A program made the translations under genes and the position numbers. The notes beneath the pieces are model-generated. The model was not told the origin of the DNA and ran no database searches. It saw only the letters and a list, made by a program, of their open reading frames with translations. From CAZSSM01 sp964609385 (lineage in GTDB: Bacteria > Planctomycetota > Planctomycetia > Isosphaerales > Isosphaeraceae), in NCBI GenBank assembly GCA_964609385.1, contig CAZSSM010000078.1, positions 1-31,702 on the forward strand: a stretch of 31,702 nucleotides of DNA. The letters are read 5' to 3'. Positions within the stretch are counted from its first letter, which is position 1. Every line of letters begins with the position of its first letter. Of the stretch, positions 17,114 to 24,467 are shown one piece after another.

Positions 17114-18775
17114 TCAGGCAGCGCTGGGGCCTCGTCGACGGGACCCGGCCGCAGGACGACCGGGCAGGCGGACCAGAAAGGTGGCCCCCTGACCCTCGCC
17201 GGGGCTCTCGGCAACGATCTCGCCCCGGTGCTGGCTGATGATCTGATGGCTGATCGCCAGGCCCAAGCCGGTCCCCTGACCGACCTCCCGCTTGGTGAAG
17301 AAGGGTTCGAAGATGTCTTCCAAGGTCTCGGCCGACATCCCGCAACCGTCATCGCGGAAGACCATCTCAGCGCGGCCATCGGACCTGGAAGTGACCCGGA
17401 TATTCAGGGTGCCGCCCGGCTCCATGCTCTCCAAGGCGTTGACGACCAGGTTGAGCGCGACCTGCTTGATCTCGCCACCGTTGGCGTGGGCGTGGACCGG
17501 TCCTGGAGCGTCCAACACAATGGTTCGTTCGCGTGACTTGGCCATATGGTTGACCAAATCGATCACCTCGGTGACCACGGCAGTCAGGTCGACCGCGGCG
17601 CGTGGCGCCTCGCTCGGCCTGGAGAAATCCAAGAGTCGCTCCGTGATCCGTTTGCAGCGGAACGCCTCATCCTGAATCATCCGGACGTAGTTGGCCACGA
17701 TCCGGCTCAGATCGTCGTCGCGCGACTCGAGGATCGGTTTGAGCCGATCCTCTAAGGCCTCGCCGCTCAGGGCGATTGAGGCCAGCGGGTTGTTGATTTC
17801 GTGGGCCACGCCAGCGGCCAGGTACCCCACACCGGCCAGCCGCTCGGAGCGGACCAGTTGCTTGCTCCGCTGCTCGACCTGATCCTCCAGGTCGTGGTAG
17901 ATATCTTGAAGTCGCGTGGTCATTTGGTTGAAGGCTTCGGCCAAAGCCTGCATCTCGTCGCCACTGTTCAAGCGGATCTTGTAGGCGAAGTCCCCGCGCG
18001 TGACACGACGGACCCCGCGCTTGAGGAGTCGGACCGGACCCAAGACCCAATGTTGGACCAGCCGGGTCAGGCCGACGAGCATCGCCAGCACCGCCAAGGC
18101 GGCGATCGCCACTAGGATTCGGCTGGAATGGTAATGCCGCTGCGATTCCTGGAGGACCCCGAAGAACTTGCGGTGCAGGACGTCGGGCAAGCTCATCACG
18201 CGTTGATGGAGGCGCTCGACCCGGACCGCGGTGATCTGATCGACGATCGCGGCCTCGGAGAGTCCGGCCAGCTCCTCATGCTTGGGTCCGTCAAGCGCGT
18301 CAGCCACCTCGCCGCCGCGATCGCGGAGCTTCTCGATGGCGATCGTGGTTCCTCGGAGGACCGGCTCGGCTTGGCCTTTGGGATCGTGCAGCGCGAGCAG
18401 CTCGGTCAGATCGTGATCGATCAGGAACGCCAAGACCAATTCGTCTTGACCCGCGTCGGCCCGATGTCCCTCAGAGGTGTTGCGTCGGAGTTCGGCGGCG
18501 TAACCCTGAAGCGCTTCGCGTGAACGAATCACCGCCTCTTGGAAGGCGATCCGTTGCTCGGGACTGGCCGGGGGCGTCGCTTTGAGTTGGGCGACGCGCT
18601 GCAGGAGTTCCTTGCTAGCGCCCAGTTCGCGGAGCTGATCGACCAGGGTCGCGTTGCTCTGATGAAAGGCGCGGAGGCCGTAGAACGACCCGCCTAAGAG
18701 GATCAGCATCATGCCCAGTACGAGCGAGAGGCCGACGATCAGTTTGAGGCGGATCGGCCACCGGAGTTGCGTCAT
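17114..18775 (-). CDS. Membrane sensor histidine kinase
   Basis: A 553-residue kinase probably phosphorylating the adjacent NtrC-type regulator. Transmembrane helix 1 is at about 11-32 and helix 2 at about 217-240, enclosing a helical extracytoplasmic sensor of about 185 residues with no family I recognise. A HAMP linker (about 240-292) and a coiled coil lead to the HisKA motif AAGVAHEINNPL with His325. The ATPase domain shows the N box LNLVVNALES (441-450), G1 DDGCGM (475-480), FEPFFTKR and G2 GTGLGL (501-506). The open frame extends to 18934, but the ATG at 18775 begins a normal kinase N-terminus and has GGGAGG 9 nt upstream. The signal sensed is unknown; the sensor is unusually rich in Glu, Arg and Leu. 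Confidence 0.93.
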   Translation of the reverse strand: MTQLRWPIRLKLIVGLSLVLGMMLILLGGSFYGLRAFHQSNATLVDQLRELGASKELLQRVAQLKATPPASPEQRIAFQEAVIRSREALQGYAAELRRNTSEGHRADAGQDELVLAFLIDHDLTELLALHDPKGQAEPVLRGTTIAIEKLRDRGGEVADALDGPKHEELAGLSEAAIVDQITAVRVERLHQRVMSLPDVLHRKFFGVLQESQRHYHSSRILVAIAALAVLAMLVGLTRLVQHWVLGPVRLLKRGVRRVTRGDFAYKIRLNSGDEMQALAEAFNQMTTRLQDIYHDLEDQVEQRSKQLVRSERLAGVGYLAAGVAHEINNPLASIALSGEALEDRLKPILESRDDDLSRIVANYVRMIQDEAFRCKRITERLLDFSRPSEAPRAAVDLTAVVTEVIDLVNHMAKSRERTIVLDAPGPVHAHANGGEIKQVALNLVVNALESMEPGGTLNIRVTSRSDGRAEMVFRDDGCGMSAETLEDIFEPFFTKREVGQGTGLGLAISHQIISQHRGEIVAESPGEGQGATFLVRLPGRPAAGSRRRGPSAA

Positions 18776-19537
18776 GCGCGGCGACCTCCCTGTCGCGGAT
18801 CTCAAAGACGACGAGGAATGGGCTGGACGAAACGATCGACTGTGGAGCCACATCGACCGATCGGAGGAACGATCGCTGACCGAGCCTGCGGCGACGGACG
18901 GTCCCAGCGGCGGGACCATAGCAGAGACCCTCAAGGCTGCCTAGGTCGCCTGACCACCGCCTTCGGTCTCGACTCCCAAGGCGGCTCTCATCCCCAGAGT
19001 GGCGTCCACCAAACATTTGGTTTTGTGAAAGTGATCTGAATCAACGAGTCCTTCATGGACGACTCCAAAGCTCGGATCTTCAGTGAACCGCCAAGCGATC
19101 GCTCAGCCGTTTCTGAGAAGAATTTGCGAAGGTCGTTCGGATCCCTCGAAGGGCTCCGTCTCGGCACCACCGCACTTTTCCGGCCACGCTTTTCCGGCCG
19201 TTTTTACTCGTCGATGCCGGGTTGCAGCCGTTACAACCCGAACCGCATTTCCGACTCGGCGCAGACGCGAACGTTGCGGCCGATCGCATGAGGATCGGCC
19301 GATATCTCGATCCGTGTGCTTCCGGATTGCCAAAGAGCCCCCGCTCCTCGCGGTCGTGCGGATCCCTTCATGGTGGGGATCTGCTCCGGCGCCCCGTCTT
19401 GCCTCGAGACGATCGACTTGGGCAACACCTTCGACGAGGATGACGCGCTGAGCCGGCCCCACGGATGATGGGCCGGAGACGTCAACCGGTTGGTTGTGCC
19501 GTCGATCGCCTGGCGATGCTCCGGGGCGCCACGCGTT
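18776..19537. other. 762-bp intergenic region without a recognisable gene
   Basis: No open frame here has protein-like composition or a ribosome site that I trust. It contains a 7-bp perfect stem CCGCCTT/AAGGCGG (18957-18984), a tandem TTTTCCGGCC repeat ending in a T-run (19175-19205), and a CCGGCCC/GGGCCGG stem with a 10-nt loop near 19454-19477. It must hold the kinase promoter, but no clear hexamers were found. A structured RNA cannot be excluded. Confidence 0.5.
19175..19199 (+). repeat. Tandem 11-bp repeat followed by a T-run
   Basis: CTTTTCCGGCC occurs at 19175-19185 and 19189-19199, a 14-bp period, and is followed by G and five T. The GC core CCGG is self-complementary, so the two copies could also pair with each other. 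No gene lies within 300 bp on either side. Confidence 0.5.
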
Positions 19538-20416
19538 TCATTCTCGCTGAGGACGCAACCGACCCGCCAACGAGACCGAACCCGACGTCCGGTCCATCGA
19601 GGCCAGACGAGCGAAACGAGGCCTCCACTCGAACGCAGTCCAGGTGATTGGAGCGCGAATCGGGAGGCCGATCGTTGTTTCGCCCTGTAGGATGAGGATG
19701 CCGGCCCTCCAGCGGTAGGCCAAACCCAGCGCCAATCGCAGCGAGGCGATCCAGGTGAAACCCGCCAGTGCGACGGGAACAACGGCCAGAATCATCGCGA
19801 CGATCGTGGCCAGGACGATCAGGGTGATCGCGAGAAACACGAGGGCCTCGACGACCTCCCCGAGCGTTGGATCGCGACGCGGCTCCCCATCTTCGATATC
19901 GGCCTGAGACGACGGCGTCTCCTCGGAGGGCGTCTCCAGAGGCTCGGTCGGTCGAGCAGGCTCGGCCGATCGGACGGGCGTCGAATCCGGAGGGGTTTCA
20001 TAGACCCAAGTGGGTCGCGACCCGATGACGATTTCGATCGGCGCTTCCTCCACGACCATCCAGGCCAACGGAGGGGCCTCCGAGACTCGGTCATCTTCAG
20101 TGCGTCGCGGTTCGGCTCGAGGTCGCGGGGGTAGCTCAGGCTCCGGTTGGGACGGTTTCCGACGGTTCGCCTCAACGGCCTGATCAGCGTATTCCAACGC
20201 CTTGATGAATGCCTCGAAGAACCGGCAATGCGGGTCCTCTTCCTCGCATTCGCGATAGGCCGCTTCACCCAAGGCCAGCCAACGCTTCAAGGTCGGGGCA
20301 TCGACCCCCACAGCCGTACAGGCCAAATCCATCGGCTGGTCGTCGCGGAGGGCTTGGCAGATGCGTTTGGTGATGGCCCGATTAGGAACCACGATGCCCG
20401 TCCCGGAAGATCCCAA
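19538..20416 (-). CDS. HTH - disordered linker - membrane protein, unknown function
   Basis: I do not recognise the full protein of 292 residues. Residues about 10-75 look like a helix-turn-helix of the kind seen in phage small-terminase and helper proteins (ALRDDQPMDLACTAVGVD, then APTLKRWL), followed by FFEAFIKALEYADQAVEANRR. Residues about 86-185 are a Pro/Glu/Arg-rich linker. Residues about 189-236 form one long or two short membrane helices (ALVFLAITLIVLATIVAMIL). The final 55 residues are basic and probably lie on the other side or at the membrane. The start used is TTG at 20416, with no good ribosome site; GTG codons a few residues in are alternatives. It could be a membrane-tethered DNA- or protein-binding factor. 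It is downstream of the lipoprotein gene on the same strand. Confidence 0.68.
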   Translation of the reverse strand: MGSSGTGIVVPNRAITKRICQALRDDQPMDLACTAVGVDAPTLKRWLALGEAAYRECEEEDPHCRFFEAFIKALEYADQAVEANRRKPSQPEPELPPRPRAEPRRTEDDRVSEAPPLAWMVVEEAPIEIVIGSRPTWVYETPPDSTPVRSAEPARPTEPLETPSEETPSSQADIEDGEPRRDPTLGEVVEALVFLAITLIVLATIVAMILAVVPVALAGFTWIASLRLALGLAYRWRAGILILQGETTIGLPIRAPITWTAFEWRPRFARLASMDRTSGSVSLAGRLRPQRE

Positions 20417-20652
20417 CGATCGTTATGACCCCGAACGTGCCTCGCCAAGGTATGGCGTATGGAGAGACCCGTCTCATGTAGGATCAGGCGATTAGGGCGA
20501 GACGTTCATGGGATTTTCTCAGCCGGCTGGGCGAACCAGCCCGATCGGTCATTCCTTTGGAAAGATCGATATGAACGGCTGCGGTTCCAATCTTCGGAGA
20601 TCGTGGCGCATGCGAGGTCGGACCGAGGATCCGAACGATCGAACTGGGGAGA

Positions 20653-21057
20653 TCAATAACCCGGGTCGTTCGTTCGGGGCCAGTTATCAGCGACGGTGTC
20701 ACTCTGAAGCTGTTCCTGAAACTGGCGCATTGTCTCGGCCATGAGTTCGCGATCGCGGCGATACTCGTCAAGCCTTGCCTCGAGGATCCGATTGCGTTCC
20801 TCAATCTCGGTCACGCGAGCCAAACGCTCACGGTCGCGGAGTCGCGAGTCGTCCAACGCTGTGCGCATACGAACGACCTGATCCTTCTGGGCCAAGACCT
20901 CGGTCCGGAGGTCACGCGTCAATCGTGCACAGTCCTCTAGCCGCGAACGATGTACATAAGTCCCGCACCCTGAAACGGACATGATCAAGAGCGGGATCAC
21001 GAAGAGACGAAGGGTCCTCATTCGGAGCCGCGACGCCAGAGGTCGGACCAGACGCAC
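20653..21057 (-). CDS. Coiled-coil lipoprotein, unknown function
   Basis: A protein of 134 residues with a lipoprotein signal: hydrophobic stretch LRLFVIPLLIMSV followed by lipobox VSGC, so the mature form starts at the lipidated Cys and is anchored in a membrane facing outward. The mature part is almost entirely charged coiled coil (repeated Arg/Glu/Leu heptads such as EIEERNRILEARLDEYRRD), ending in a short polar tail. GTG at 21057 is chosen because AGGAGG sits exactly 6 nt upstream; the ATG at 21021 has no ribosome site, although it would give a shorter, more usual signal n-region. No family is recognised; a structural or envelope-spacer role is inferred. It lies between two HTH-linker-membrane genes on the same strand. 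Confidence 0.78.
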   Translation of the reverse strand: MRLVRPLASRLRMRTLRLFVIPLLIMSVSGCGTYVHRSRLEDCARLTRDLRTEVLAQKDQVVRMRTALDDSRLRDRERLARVTEIEERNRILEARLDEYRRDRELMAETMRQFQEQLQSDTVADNWPRTNDPGY

Positions 21058-21063
21058 ACGGTA

Positions 21064-21069
21064 CCTCCT
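21064..21069 (-). promoter_or_regulatory. Strong ribosome binding site deciding the lipoprotein start
   Basis: AGGAGG on the minus strand, 6 nt before GTG at 21057 and 42 nt before the ATG at 21021. Its strength and spacing favour the GTG start. Confidence 0.7.
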
Positions 21070-21213
21070 ATCCCTCGTGTCAGTCGAATCGACCGATGCA
21101 CCCACCGAGGACTTAATCCTGGAGACGTGAGTCCTCAGAACATGGCCATCCGATGCGATGGGTCACGTCGCGTCGCTGAGATCAGAGATCGGCATGCCAA
21201 CGTCGGTGGTTCC

Positions 21214-21241
21214 TTGAGGGTCGATCCATGATCGACCTCAA
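21214..21241 (-). other. 11-bp hairpin with single bulge, upstream of the lipoprotein gene
   Basis: TTGAGG-g-TCGAT (21214-21225) pairs with ATCGA-CCTCAA (21231-21241) around a CCATG loop, 11 base pairs with one bulged G. It lies between the terminator at 21303-21333 and the lipoprotein start at 21057. It could be a second terminator without U-tract, a leader hairpin or an operator dyad. Confidence 0.4.
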
Positions 21242-21302
21242 AGAGGATGGACGACGGATCCCGATTAGAAAAGACGCGAGGGCGGAGGCGGGTAGGCGCA
21301 AA

Positions 21303-21333
21303 GAGGGGCGACCTGGGATTACCATCGCCCCTC
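21303..21333 (-). terminator. Intrinsic-type terminator of the acidic HTH-membrane gene
   Basis: GAGGGGCGA (21303-21311) and TCGCCCCTC (21325-21333) form a perfect 9-bp GC-rich stem with a 13-nt loop, starting 10 nt after the stop codon at 21344. On the minus strand the stem is followed by TTTGCG, a short U-run. It is the best terminator candidate in the window. Confidence 0.7.
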
Positions 21334-21343
21334 GTGGTCATCT

Positions 21344-22810
21344 TCAACCGCCGATGAGCCCGGAGAGAGTATCGACCAGACCTGAGCTGATCGTCTCGTC
21401 ATTCCAGTTGTTGAAGTTCAAGACGAGATCGATGCTAACGAATCCGAGGAGGAGCATGAACACGGAAGCGAGACCGAGCAGGCCGACCCAGAGGGCGCCC
21501 CATTCGGCTGCCGGTGCGGCCAATCGGCTTCCACCGACGGGTGCGGCGACCGGAGCGGCTGCGGCGACCGGAGCCGCGATGGTCGGCTCGTCCTCTTCGA
21601 GACCGAAATCGTCGTCCAGTTCGTCCATTCCGCTGTCGAACTCTTCGTCGAAGTCGGCCGACGGGGCCGAGCCCAAGGCTGTCTGCGCGTTGGAGTCGAC
21701 ATCCTCTTCCGAGTCGAGCACGAAGATTTCTGAGCCGGTATCGTCGTCGTCCAAGTCGAAGTCGCTGCCGACATCGAGTTGGACGGTCTGATCGTCGTCG
21801 GAAGCGTCGTCGATGGCGTCGATCTCGAAGTCGGTATCGTCGAAGATGTCCTTCTCGACGCTGTCGCTGGAGTCGGAATCAGAGTCGGTGACGGGGCTGA
21901 CCCCGGGACGGATCATGGTGTCGCCGGGTTGGGCCTTGCTGATCATGGTGTCGTTGGGGCTTGCTTCCTCACTCGGAGCTTGCGCGGCCGGCGCGGCGGG
22001 CTTGGCGGGCTTAGCGTCGTCGGCGTTTTCGTCTAAGGGGGCCAGCTCGATCGAATCGGCGTCGAACGAGAACGATTCGGCTTCGTCGAGGTTGATCCCC
22101 GAATCGCTGGGCTTGCCCAGGTTGATTCCTGACTGCTCCGGCTCGGCGGCGGTGATATCAGCCTCGGAGGGGCTCAACGACGCCGATGAGAATTCATCGC
22201 TGCTGACGTCGTGGACCGACAACTCGAAGTCGCTGCCCGATTCGGGCTGCAGCGCGTCGACGACGCTGGAGGGGGTCAGCTCGAAATCGCTGTCGCTCTC
22301 ACCCAGCGGGGCTTGCTGGGTGGGAACTTCTTCGGAGGAGCCGATGCTGGGGCTGGGTGTGATGCTGGTCTCGCCGGAGTCGCCCGAGAACAAGGCATTC
22401 GGGCCGGCCGCACCGAGGCCCGGCTGGTTCATCGAAGGGATCTCGGTGCTCTCGTCGGAGACGATCGAGACGTCGGAATCGCTCGGCCCTTGGGTCATCG
22501 ATCCGCTCGACTGGGGGTTCACATCGGGCGATCCGACACCGAGTTGGAACTCGGAAAGCGGCCCGACGTCATCGTTCGAGCTGCCGCTGGGATGCTCGCT
22601 CGTGGAGGAGAGATCGGCCAACGAGAGGTCCGGATTGCTTCCCAATCCACGCTTTCGGGCGAGTTCTTCCACGTCGGAGGCGCGGAACTGCATGGTGCTT
22701 CCGTCAGCGAACGGACGCAGTTCGTTGTTACGTGCCAGAGCTTTGACTTCGTCGACGCTCATGCCCAGGATCCGGGCCGCTTCGTCGAGTGTGTGGAACT
22801 GAGGGGCCAT
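21344..22810 (-). CDS. HTH - acidic repeat linker - membrane-anchored protein
   Basis: A protein of 488 residues. Residues 5-56 form a MerR/excisionase-type helix-turn-helix (FHTLDEAARILGMSVDEVKALA, with the wing FADGSTMQFRASDVEEL). Residues about 60-430 are a very acidic Ser/Asp/Glu-rich disordered linker with short recurring motifs: SDFEL twice, SGINL twice and DTMI twice. One transmembrane helix (about 440-465, WVGLLGLASVFMLLLGFV) is followed by a 23-residue tail. The layout implies a DNA-binding head tethered to the membrane by a long flexible arm. I recall similar acidic HTH proteins in planctomycetes, but no function is known to me. AAGGAG lies about 8 nt before the ATG at 22810, and a 9-bp stem terminator follows. 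The DTMI threonines in acidic context could be phosphorylation sites (inference). Confidence 0.82.
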   Translation of the reverse strand: MAPQFHTLDEAARILGMSVDEVKALARNNELRPFADGSTMQFRASDVEELARKRGLGSNPDLSLADLSSTSEHPSGSSNDDVGPLSEFQLGVGSPDVNPQSSGSMTQGPSDSDVSIVSDESTEIPSMNQPGLGAAGPNALFSGDSGETSITPSPSIGSSEEVPTQQAPLGESDSDFELTPSSVVDALQPESGSDFELSVHDVSSDEFSSASLSPSEADITAAEPEQSGINLGKPSDSGINLDEAESFSFDADSIELAPLDENADDAKPAKPAAPAAQAPSEEASPNDTMISKAQPGDTMIRPGVSPVTDSDSDSSDSVEKDIFDDTDFEIDAIDDASDDDQTVQLDVGSDFDLDDDDTGSEIFVLDSEEDVDSNAQTALGSAPSADFDEEFDSGMDELDDDFGLEEDEPTIAAPVAAAAPVAAPVGGSRLAAPAAEWGALWVGLLGLASVFMLLLGFVSIDLVLNFNNWNDETISSGLVDTLSGLIGG

Positions 22811-23348
22811 GAACCTGCTCCTTCACGAGAAGACCGCCAACCGGCTGAGCCTGAGAAGTCGAGTCGGTGCGTTCGATCGTCGACGGATGCAATATCCGAG
22901 ACATTCAAGTCGGTATGACACCCGCAAGCACCGCGTCACCGACAGATGTCGGCCACGGCATTCGATGTGTTGTGAGGGGTGAGCCGGAGGCATCGTCGGC
23001 ACCACCGCAATTTTAGGACCGGTCATGTTGGATCAACACGGTCAGATCTCGGCCCGCAACCCCTTCGGTCCAGGAAGATCGGATTCGTGGTCGGAACGAA
23101 CACGCCAAGGAACTGGTGTGACGCGTCGCGGAAGCCACGGGAACGCAACAGAGAAGGTTGGGGGGATCGACCAATTCACAACCAGCTTAACACACGTTCG
23201 CACGGTTTCTGGATCGGGATCGAGGCCTCAGACTCTTTGGCAACGGCCCCAATCTTCGGACCGCACAGGACTTCCGTAGTTTATCAGGCCGATCCGACAG
23301 GACAACATGCCGGATTCCCCATGATCCCCAGATCCGGTTCGCGCGACA
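22811..23348. other. 538-bp intergenic region without a recognisable gene
   Basis: It lies between the start of the acidic HTH-membrane gene and the end of queA, both on the minus strand. Open frames on either strand lack protein-like composition or a ribosome site. It must contain the promoter of the HTH gene, but no clear hexamer pair was found. A 6-bp dyad occurs at 22939-22952 and a CCGGAT/ATCCGG inverted repeat near the queA stop. I could not match it to tmRNA, SRP RNA or RNase P landmarks. Confidence 0.5.
22939..22952. promoter_or_regulatory. Operator-like dyad upstream of the acidic HTH gene
   Basis: CCGACA-GA-TGTCGG is a perfect 6-bp inverted repeat, about 130 bp upstream of the ATG at 22810. 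It might be a binding site for the HTH protein itself (autoregulation) or another regulator. The placement is the only support. Confidence 0.3.
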
Positions 23349-24380
23349 TCATGAGAGGATCAGCATCGCATCGCCGTAGCTGTAGAACCGGTAACGTTGG
23401 TCGATGGCTTCACGATACGCCGCACGGATCAGATCGAGCCCGGCCAACGCCGCAACCAGGGCTAGGAGGCTACTCCGAGGCAAGTGGAAGTTGGTCATCA
23501 ACGCATCGAGCCCGTGGAACGTGTGGCCCGGCCGAATGAAGAGGTCGGTTTCGCCATGGAACGGCTCCATGGTCCCGTTCCGCGCGGCCGTCTCCAAGGT
23601 CCGCGCCGTGGTCGTCCCGACGGCTACGATCCGACCGCCGCGCTGTCGTGTGGCTTGGATCTGGTTGGCGACTGGCTCAGTGAGTCGGGCCCACTCGGCA
23701 TGGAGGACGTGATCCTCAAGCCGATCGGCCTGGATCGGTCGGAAGGTGCCGATGCCGACGTGGAGCGTAACATCGGTCCATTCGATCCCTCGATCGCGAA
23801 GCGCTTCGAACAACGCAGCGCTAAGGTGAAGCCCCGCCGTCGGCGCGGCCACCGAGCCCGCCTCCCGCGCATAAGTCGTCTGGTACCGCTGGCGATCGCC
23901 TGGACCCTCGCGGCCCTTGCGAATGTAGGGGGGCAGGGGGATCTGGCCGTGTTGTTCCAGGAGTTCGTAGGCGTCGCCCGGTTCCGAAGGTCGGACCAAC
24001 CAGGAGCCACCCTCGCCGCGCCCTTCGAGGGTCAGGTGGAGTCCCTCACCGATGGTGATCCGCTCACCGGGTTGGGGATGACCACGCGTTGTGGCCAGGA
24101 TCTCCCAGCGTCCCTCGGGGCGACTCCGGAGGAACAATCCCTCCCACTTGCCCCTGGTAGCCTCCCGATGTCCGAGAAGCCGGGCCGGGATCACGCGGGT
24201 ATTGTTGCGGACCAGCAAGTCTCCGGGCCTCAGGAGCGAAGGCAGATCCCAAACGTGATGGTGCGCGATCCGTTGCGCGGTCCGGTCCACGACCATCAGC
24301 CGTGCCTGCTCGCGACGCTCGGTCGGGAACTGGGCGATCAACTCGCTGGGAAGTTCGAACTCGAGATCCTCGATCCGCAT
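23349..24380 (-). CDS. queA: tRNA preQ1 ribosyltransferase-isomerase
   Basis: Transfers and isomerises the ribosyl group of S-adenosylmethionine onto preQ1 at position 34 of tRNA, giving epoxyqueuosine, which QueG (8818-9978) reduces. The 343 residues agree with the family (342-356). Visible signatures are DLLVRNNTRVIPARL (55-69), YQTTYAREAGSVAAPTAGLH (166-185), LHVGIGTFRP (206-215), the block LDALMTNFHLPRSSLL (291-306) and the C-terminal RFYSYGDAML. The frame is open far upstream, but homology starts at MRIEDLEFELP; GAGG lies 5 nt before the ATG at 24380. It is divergent from the GT4 gene (87 bp apart) and is not in an operon with queG, tgt or other queuosine genes here. Confidence 0.97.
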   Translation of the reverse strand: MRIEDLEFELPSELIAQFPTERREQARLMVVDRTAQRIAHHHVWDLPSLLRPGDLLVRNNTRVIPARLLGHREATRGKWEGLFLRSRPEGRWEILATTRGHPQPGERITIGEGLHLTLEGRGEGGSWLVRPSEPGDAYELLEQHGQIPLPPYIRKGREGPGDRQRYQTTYAREAGSVAAPTAGLHLSAALFEALRDRGIEWTDVTLHVGIGTFRPIQADRLEDHVLHAEWARLTEPVANQIQATRQRGGRIVAVGTTTARTLETAARNGTMEPFHGETDLFIRPGHTFHGLDALMTNFHLPRSSLLALVAALAGLDLIRAAYREAIDQRYRFYSYGDAMLILS

Positions 24381-24467
24381 ATCATCCTCGTCATGAATCT
24401 TCCCCTCCGGCCCATTCCAGTTTAGGCGGATGCCGATGTCCGGACGTCTCAGGATCGCCCCGTACCC

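Noticed and set aside
19103..19462. Minus-strand frame of 119 codons in the 762-bp gap
   Set aside because: Arg/Gly-rich composition without hydrophobic core and no Shine-Dalgarno; more likely chance.
21813..22802. Plus-strand frame of 329 codons, Ser-rich, opposite the acidic HTH gene
   Set aside because: Serine richness mirrors the Asp/Ser codons of the opposite strand; no ribosome site or domain.
19161..23009. Shared 14-mer TCGGCACCACCGCA at 19161 and 22996, both followed by a TTTT run
   Set aside because: A single 14-base match is expected by chance in a GC-rich 31-kb window; flanks do not align.
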